Below the pieces are notes generated by a model. That model was not told the DNA's origin and did not search any database. It worked only from the letters and a program-made list of their open reading frames with translations. This document shows, piece after piece, positions 58,988-64,000 of a stretch of DNA of 64,000 nt. The DNA comes from Catellatospora sp. IY07-71 (GTDB taxonomy: Bacteria; Actinomycetota; Actinomycetes; Mycobacteriales; Micromonosporaceae): positions 3,835,501-3,899,500 of the forward strand of contig NZ_AP023360.1 in the NCBI RefSeq assembly GCF_018326265.1, read 5' to 3'. The number at the start of each line of letters is the position of its first letter. Position 1 is the stretch's first letter. The position numbers were made by a program, and so were the translations under genes.

Positions 58988-59824
58988 TCAGGACCACACC
59001 GCGCCGACCGTCTCGATGATCCGCGCCGACTGCGCCCGCCCCGCCCGTGCCGAACCGGCCCGCCGCGACGGATCCAGCATGTTGCGCCCGATCGCGGCGC
59101 GCGAGTCGCGGTCCGGGCTGACGAGGGTGACCCGCGCCCCGTTCGCGCGCAGCTGCTCGGCGTGCCGGGCGGCGCTGGTGATGAGCCCGCCGCCGGCCGT
59201 CACCGGGGCGATGATGATCACCCGCTCGTGCCCGTCGGCCAGGTCCGCGTTGGTCGCCGAGCGCATACCGCCGTCGATGTACCGGTGCCCGTTGACCGCC
59301 GCCGGCGGCCATACCCCCGGCACGGCGCAGCTGGCCGCGACCGCGTCGATCAGCTCCACCCCGCTCTCGCGGGTGAACACGGTGAACTCGCCCGTGTGCG
59401 CGTCCGAGGCGGTGATCAGCAGCGGCTGGTCCGGCCACTCGGCGACCGGCAGCCGCGAGGCGATGACCGCCTTGCGCTCCTCCGGGGTCATCGACGCGGC
59501 GGCCAGCGCCAGCGCGCCCAGCCGGGCCCGGTACTGCTCCGGCGCGCGGCTGCGCAGCATCGCCCACCCGTACGCGAGCAGCGTGCGCGTGGTCAGCCGG
59601 GCCGCGACCTCGTCGATCGGGTCCTCCAGCTGGGTCTGGTAACGCTCCTCCAGGCTCGGTTCGGAGGCCAGCAGCGAGCCGACCACCGACCCGGCCGAGG
59701 TGCCGATGAGCAGGTCGGCCGTGCTCAGGTCGACGCCGGCCTCGGCCAGTCCGGCGAGAATGCCCAGCTCCCACGCGATGCCGGTGAACCCACCACCGCC
59801 CAGCACCAGCGCTCTGCCCTTCAC
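58988..59824 (-). CDS. Patatin-like phospholipase
   Basis: A 278-residue protein with the full patatin signature: oxyanion loop GGGGFTGIAWELG, nucleophile serine in GTSAGS and the aspartate in YIDGGM. It lacks a signal peptide and would cleave membrane lipids or other acyl esters from the inside. GTG 59824 has GGGAGG five bases upstream. It lies between the MoxR-vWA operon and the divergent DUF4132 operon. Patatins are established effectors of some anti-phage systems (for example CapV in CBASS), but a link here is only by position. Confidence 0.88.
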   Translation of the reverse strand: MKGRALVLGGGGFTGIAWELGILAGLAEAGVDLSTADLLIGTSAGSVVGSLLASEPSLEERYQTQLEDPIDEVAARLTTRTLLAYGWAMLRSRAPEQYRARLGALALAAASMTPEERKAVIASRLPVAEWPDQPLLITASDAHTGEFTVFTRESGVELIDAVAASCAVPGVWPPAAVNGHRYIDGGMRSATNADLADGHERVIIIAPVTAGGGLITSAARHAEQLRANGARVTLVSPDRDSRAAIGRNMLDPSRRAGSARAGRAQSARIIETVGAVWS

Positions 59825-60053
59825 CGCAGCCTCCCTGTCGCCCCACACCCAAACGACGCCGCCGGGAACTTCGACGGTACTCCGGTCGAAGCCTTACTGA
59901 GCTGCTTATACCCGATGACGGGGCGGTCCACACCGGCAACCGGGTTTTGCCGCCCGCCGGGTTCGTCCGGCAGGCGCGCTGACGAGCCGTTTTCCGAACT
60001 GTCGGCACGGTGGTTTAGCGTCCGGTGTCCTCGACAGGAAAGGGGCCGTCCAC

Positions 60054-60935
60054 ATGGGATGGTTGGAGGCGTCCGGTGGCTACGCGGTCACCCTGCGCGG
60101 CGGTGCGCTGCTCGCGCGCAACGCCAAGGGCAAGGAGCTGCGCACGGTGCCCGCCGCGCTGCGCGACGACCCGGTCGTCGTCGGCCTGCGGCAGCTCACC
60201 GAGTGGCTGGGCCGGCACGAGGCGCAGTGCCGCGCCGACATCGAGCGCTGGATGGTGCGCTCGCTGCCGGTGCCGGTCGCCGTGCTGGCCGACGTGTGGG
60301 CCGACGAGACCTGGCGCGAGGCGCTCAGCGACCTGGTGGTCGGCGTGCTCGACGACGAGGGCCGCTTCGACCCGGACGAGGTCGGCTTCCTGCGGGACGC
60401 CTCCGCCGGGCAGATCGGCGTGGTCAACCTCGACGGCGACACGGTGCGGCTGCCCGCGGAGCGGGTGGTGATCCCGCATCCGGTCACCCTGGCCGAGCTG
60501 GACGACCTGCGCGAGTTCGCCGCGGACCTGGGCGTGAAGCAGTCCGTGGACCAGCTGTTCCGGCAGATCTTCGTCCGCCCGGCCGGGCTGGACCCGCAGG
60601 CCCGGCGCGTGGGCGACTTCTCCGGCGGCCGCTTCGCCGAGCTGCGCCACGCCACCTCCCGCGCCACCAAGCTGGGCTACCCGGTGCGCGGCGGCAACGC
60701 CGTCTGCCGCGTGTTCGAGGGCGGCGTCACCGTCGAGGCCCGCTTCTGGATCGGGTCCGACGATCCCTACTACGAGACCGAGACCGGGGACCTGGTCTTC
60801 ACCGACCGCAAGGGCACCGCGCTGGAGCTGGGCGGGATCGGGCCGGTGGCCTGGTCCGAGGGCAACCGGATGGCCGCCGCGCTGTACGCCGGCCGCGTCG
60901 TGAAGCAGGAAGAGGACGAGGAGGAGCAGCCGTGA
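60054..60935 (+). CDS. DUF4132 domain protein
   Basis: A 293-residue protein. The segment from about residue 145 (VTLAELDDLREFAADLGVKQSVDQLFRQIFVRP, then FSGGRFAELRHATSRATKLGYPV, VEARFWIG, LELGGIGPVAWSEGNRM) has the pattern of the DUF4132 domain found at the end of E. coli MolR/YehI. The function of that domain is unknown. ATG 60054 has AGGAAAGG upstream, and a TAGCGT box near 60013 may be the -10 element. Its stop overlaps the GTG of the next gene (GTGA), so they are co-translated. It is divergent from the patatin gene. Confidence 0.68.
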   Translation: MGWLEASGGYAVTLRGGALLARNAKGKELRTVPAALRDDPVVVGLRQLTEWLGRHEAQCRADIERWMVRSLPVPVAVLADVWADETWREALSDLVVGVLDDEGRFDPDEVGFLRDASAGQIGVVNLDGDTVRLPAERVVIPHPVTLAELDDLREFAADLGVKQSVDQLFRQIFVRPAGLDPQARRVGDFSGGRFAELRHATSRATKLGYPVRGGNAVCRVFEGGVTVEARFWIGSDDPYYETETGDLVFTDRKGTALELGGIGPVAWSEGNRMAAALYAGRVVKQEEDEEEQP

Positions 60936-63900
60936 GCGTCGCCGAGAACATGGTTTTGCTGGAGGCGGGTGCGGTCCTGCCCGTCGGCACGCCGGTGGCG
61001 AAGGACGACACCGTCGACGCGCTCACCACGCGGGCGTACGCCCACCCGGTGCTGGAAGGCCGCACCGTGGTCCGCCTGGTGCCCGCCGCCGTGGGCGCCG
61101 CCGAGGACCTGAGCATGGAGTTCCTCGGGTTCGCGCAGCCCGCTCCGGTCAACGAGGTGGGCCTGGTGCGCCAGCAGGCGCTCGGCTTCCCGGCCTGGGC
61201 GCTGGTGCACGACCCGGCCAACGGCCACCACGCGCTGGCCCTGGTCAAGGAGATCGAGAAGTTCGCGCGCACCGCCAAGTCGCGCATCGGCCCCGCCAAG
61301 GAGGGCTTCGACGCTCTCGGCGAGCGGCTCGCCCGCGCCGTGCCGCACTTCCTGCCGACCTTCTACGAGGAGGCGGGCCGGGCGTTCCTGGCCGCCGACA
61401 GCACCAGCTACGCCGCGACCATGTTCGGCAAGGCGCGCGAGGCCGAGCGGGTGTTCGCGCTGCGCATCGACGAGGAGCGCCAGCACGCGGTGTTCCTGGA
61501 GTTCGCGCTGGCCGGTGCGCTCACCGCGAAGGCGCTGACGCAGCACGCCCGCGAGCTGGCCGCCCGCAGCACCCCGGCCGAGGCGTACGAGCGCTTCCTG
61601 CGCCTGTGCGTCGAGCGCACCCTGGGCGGGCTGCCGCCGTACGCGGCGATGCACACCGACCTGCGCCGCCTGGCCAAGGCCGCCAAGCTCGACCAGGCCG
61701 AAGCCGACCGGGACGTGCTCGCCCAGCTGCTGCCCGCGCCCGCGCTGATCCGCGCCTCCGAGTCGTTCTGGACCGCCTACAGCGTGCCGCTGGCGCAGCT
61801 CGCCGCGGCCGACCCGGCCCTGCGCGGCCGCCTGCTGGGCATGTTCCCGCAGAACTGCACCGACGACACCTGGCTGGGCGTGCTGGAGCAGGCCGGGGCG
61901 ACCGCCTCGCTGACCGAGCCCGCCGGCGCCGTCCCGGCCGAGGCGCTGCCCAGCGACGGCCCGGCGGGCTGGCTGGCCCGCTTCGACGAGCACCGCCAGC
62001 GCCGCTACTGGCGTGACCGCAAGCGCAGCGCCAAGCTGCTGGCCCTGGTGGAGCGGATGGCCCCGCGGCTCAAGGCCGACGGGACGCCGGTCGCGGTGGT
62101 CCGCCGCAACTCCGGCACCGACCTCGACCTGCTCGACGCCTGCCTGGCGCTCGGGGTGCCGGTGGCCGACCCGGCGGACACCGAGCGCTTCAACGTCAAC
62201 AACTGGCTGAACGACGAGCACGAGGGCCGCCGCGAGCTGGTCGCCGTCGCCGCCGACCCCCGGTTCCTGAAGGCGCTGGCCAACGGGGTGGAAAACCACC
62301 TGGACGCCGGCTACCGCATGGTCGAGCGGGTGCGCGAGGTGATCGCCGTGCCGGGCCTGCGCACCGCCATGCACCACTGGCTGGAGCGGCTCGCGGCCGA
62401 TCGTGACGGCCACGGCCTGCCCACCCTCGGCGGGCACTTCGACAAGATCGCCCAGGCCGCCTGCCCGGAGGGCGCCGCCGTGAACGAGGCCGCGATGGCC
62501 CGGCTGCTCGGCCACGACGTGGCGGGCACGCTGGCGCACACGCTGCGCACGGGCGTGCTGGACGAGTTCGGCTGGCCCGCGCTGGAGGAGGCCGTCGCGC
62601 GGCTGACCGGCGACGGCGACATCTCGGTCACCGACCAGTGGCCGCACCTCATCCTCAACCAGGGCGACCTGGTGCTCGTCGTCGGCGAGCAGGGCGTCGA
62701 GCTGGAGCACATCGTGCGCATCCCGGCCGACCAGCGCCGCTGGATGTACCGGACGGTGTTCCGCTACGTCGACCGGCAGCTGCTGGTGTGCTGGGACATC
62801 GGCCGCGAGCGCTCCGGCTACTGGTCCGGGGCGCCCGACGACGTGTTCACCGTCCCGGACGAGGCGTTCCAGATGTACCACACGTTCTCGCTGCCGATCA
62901 GCGGCGGCGGGCGCACCGCCGGTGCCCGGCCGCTGCACGTGGGCGACCGGAGCGAGCGCCGCGGCGGGCGGGTCTTCACCGACGGCTCCGCCTACTGGGT
63001 GCTGGTCAACGAGGACGGCAAGGTGGTGTGCCGCGAGTTCGACCCGGCCACCGGCGAGCACGGCCGGGCCAGCCTGCCGTCGTTCTTCGAGGACGGCACG
63101 CCCGACGGCCAGCACCTCGCGCACCACTCCTGCTGGCTGTCCGTGCGCGACAACGGTGAGCAGCTCGGCTGGCGGGTGCGCCGCGACGGCACCGGTACGC
63201 AGTACGGCCAGGCGCTGGACGGCACCGCGTACACGATGCCGGGCAGCGCGACCCGGCGCGGGGAGCTGTCCGGGGCGATCCGCTTCCCGGGCGCCGAGCG
63301 CACCAGCGGGGTCACCCAGTCCCGCAACTGGCGCAACACCGGCCTGTCCCTGTACGACGCCGACGGCCGGCTCACCGGCGACTACAGCCTGCCCAACGCG
63401 GGCGAGTACGCGCGCGGCACCGACCTGGTGCCCACCCCCGCGTTCTGGCATCTGCTGCGCCCGCGTGACGAGGCAGGCTCGGCGGCGCTGCGCGCGCTCA
63501 CCGACGAGCAGGCCGCCGCACTGCTGGCCGAGGGTGTCCGCCTGGCCGGGCAGGCAGCGGAGTCCGAGGACGACGACACCGACGAGGCGCTGACGGCGGC
63601 CCTGGAGACGCTGGTCGCCCGGGAGCTGCCCGCGATCGCCGAGCCGGCGCTGCGCGCGGGCGTCGCGGGGATCGTGCGGGTCGCCGCCACCCTCGCGACC
63701 CGGCTCGCTGGGCTGGCCGACAGCTGCGCCGGGAACGCGGCCGCCGCCGCGCCGACGCCCACCGGGCCGTCGTACGCGGGCGAGGACCGCCGCCTGGCCG
63801 CCGCCCTGTCCGGGCTGATGCCGTACTGCTACGCGCGCGGCGACAGCGCCACCCGCATGCTCACCGCGGTGGGCGCGGCGCTGACCGGCGCGGAACAGCC

Positions 63901-64000
63901 GACGGGGGAGCTGGACCTGTCCGCCGACGACGACTGGTTCGACGCGCTGGGCGTGCTGCCCGCCGCGATGTACCGGGCCGCCGCCCCGTTCACCGACGCC
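60932..64000 (+). CDS. Very large unknown protein, 3' end beyond the window
   Basis: From GTG 60932, which overlaps the stop of the DUF4132 gene, a single frame stays open for 1,023 codons to the window edge. Codon use is strongly G/C-ending, so it is a real gene. It has no signal peptide, membrane segment or P-loop. The first ~330 residues are helical (FDALGERLARAVPHFLPTFYEEAGRAF). The middle third has beta-rich stretches (PHLILNQGDLVLVVGEQGVELEHIVRIPADQRRWMYRTVFRYVDRQLLVCWDIG). I do not recognise a family. Co-translation with a DUF4132 protein suggests a shared complex. Confidence 0.8.
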   Translation, partial: MSVAENMVLLEAGAVLPVGTPVAKDDTVDALTTRAYAHPVLEGRTVVRLVPAAVGAAEDLSMEFLGFAQPAPVNEVGLVRQQALGFPAWALVHDPANGHHALALVKEIEKFARTAKSRIGPAKEGFDALGERLARAVPHFLPTFYEEAGRAFLAADSTSYAATMFGKAREAERVFALRIDEERQHAVFLEFALAGALTAKALTQHARELAARSTPAEAYERFLRLCVERTLGGLPPYAAMHTDLRRLAKAAKLDQAEADRDVLAQLLPAPALIRASESFWTAYSVPLAQLAAADPALRGRLLGMFPQNCTDDTWLGVLEQAGATASLTEPAGAVPAEALPSDGPAGWLARFDEHRQRRYWRDRKRSAKLLALVERMAPRLKADGTPVAVVRRNSGTDLDLLDACLALGVPVADPADTERFNVNNWLNDEHEGRRELVAVAADPRFLKALANGVENHLDAGYRMVERVREVIAVPGLRTAMHHWLERLAADRDGHGLPTLGGHFDKIAQAACPEGAAVNEAAMARLLGHDVAGTLAHTLRTGVLDEFGWPALEEAVARLTGDGDISVTDQWPHLILNQGDLVLVVGEQGVELEHIVRIPADQRRWMYRTVFRYVDRQLLVCWDIGRERSGYWSGAPDDVFTVPDEAFQMYHTFSLPISGGGRTAGARPLHVGDRSERRGGRVFTDGSAYWVLVNEDGKVVCREFDPATGEHGRASLPSFFEDGTPDGQHLAHHSCWLSVRDNGEQLGWRVRRDGTGTQYGQALDGTAYTMPGSATRRGELSGAIRFPGAERTSGVTQSRNWRNTGLSLYDADGRLTGDYSLPNAGEYARGTDLVPTPAFWHLLRPRDEAGSAALRALTDEQAAALLAEGVRLAGQAAESEDDDTDEALTAALETLVARELPAIAEPALRAGVAGIVRVAATLATRLAGLADSCAGNAAAAAPTPTGPSYAGEDRRLAAALSGLMPYCYARGDSATRMLTAVGAALTGAEQPTGELDLSADDDWFDALGVLPAAMYRAAAPFTDA

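Noticed and set aside
51883-64000. Calling the MoxR/DUF4132 block a known named defence system
   Set aside because: I see no diagnostic effector set of a named system. The link to conflict biology rests on family co-occurrence and gene overlap, so it is reported as a hypothesis only.

Overview
The window is very GC-rich with almost exclusively G/C-ending codons, many GTG starts and 1-4 base gene overlaps. It carries a complete conservon (sensor kinase, roadblock, DUF742, GTPase), a class F sortase and secreted modular polysaccharide hydrolases. This points to the chromosome of a mycelial actinobacterium, most likely of the Micromonosporaceae. That placement rests on gene content and repeat style, not on a marker gene. 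No prophage, transposase, integrase, CRISPR array or rRNA is visible. The only tRNA-like sequence is an atypical one at 58578-58650.

Layout. 1-3144: two secreted carbohydrate-active proteins, each ending in a fascin-like module (sugar-dehydrogenase/PKD/CBM6 and GH99). 3464-8208: a ribose-type (CUT2) sugar ABC operon. 8279-11164: a DksA-like zinc protein, an M23 peptidase, a frameshifted small gene and an unknown. 11355-14239: trpB-trpA and a GntR regulator. 14230-15649: a divergent MerR and aldo/keto reductase pair. 16023-21384: a PARG-like protein, an Asp/Glu racemase-like protein, an MFS exporter, a DinB protein and a KhtTU-like cation/proton antiporter. 21690-26005: the conservon. 26076-30795: an M28 aminopeptidase, a CadD-like transporter, an MFS exporter and a pentapeptide protein. 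30797-39221: a xylan-use locus (GH43, solute-binding protein, two permeases, LacI regulator, GH10 xylanase) with shared operator-like palindromes.

39322-44931: MaoC, unknowns, an operon that pairs a MauE-like redox membrane protein with a cysteine-rich RlpA-like protein, and a Uma2 nuclease fold. 45065-51817: GH15, lipase, a large LuxR regulator, and a class F sortase with its neighbour surface protein. 51883-58550: a tightly overlapping five-gene operon of vWA protein, MoxR ATPase, ankyrin protein, LRR protein and zinc-ribbon SDR. It is followed by a tRNA-like gene, a patatin phospholipase, and a rightward operon of a DUF4132 protein and a very large unknown protein that runs off the end. 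MoxR, vWA and DUF4132 proteins also sit together in the E. coli yeh/molR locus. This last block is the best candidate for a poorly described, possibly conflict-related system.

Three families of dispersed palindromes (A: 3171 and 30099; B: 15730, 15846, with relatives at 9895 and 41233; C: 13355, 46903 and a half copy at 50577) lie at gene ends and probably act as terminators. Several genes appear to be leaderless, with a TANNNT box 5-7 bases before the start codon.
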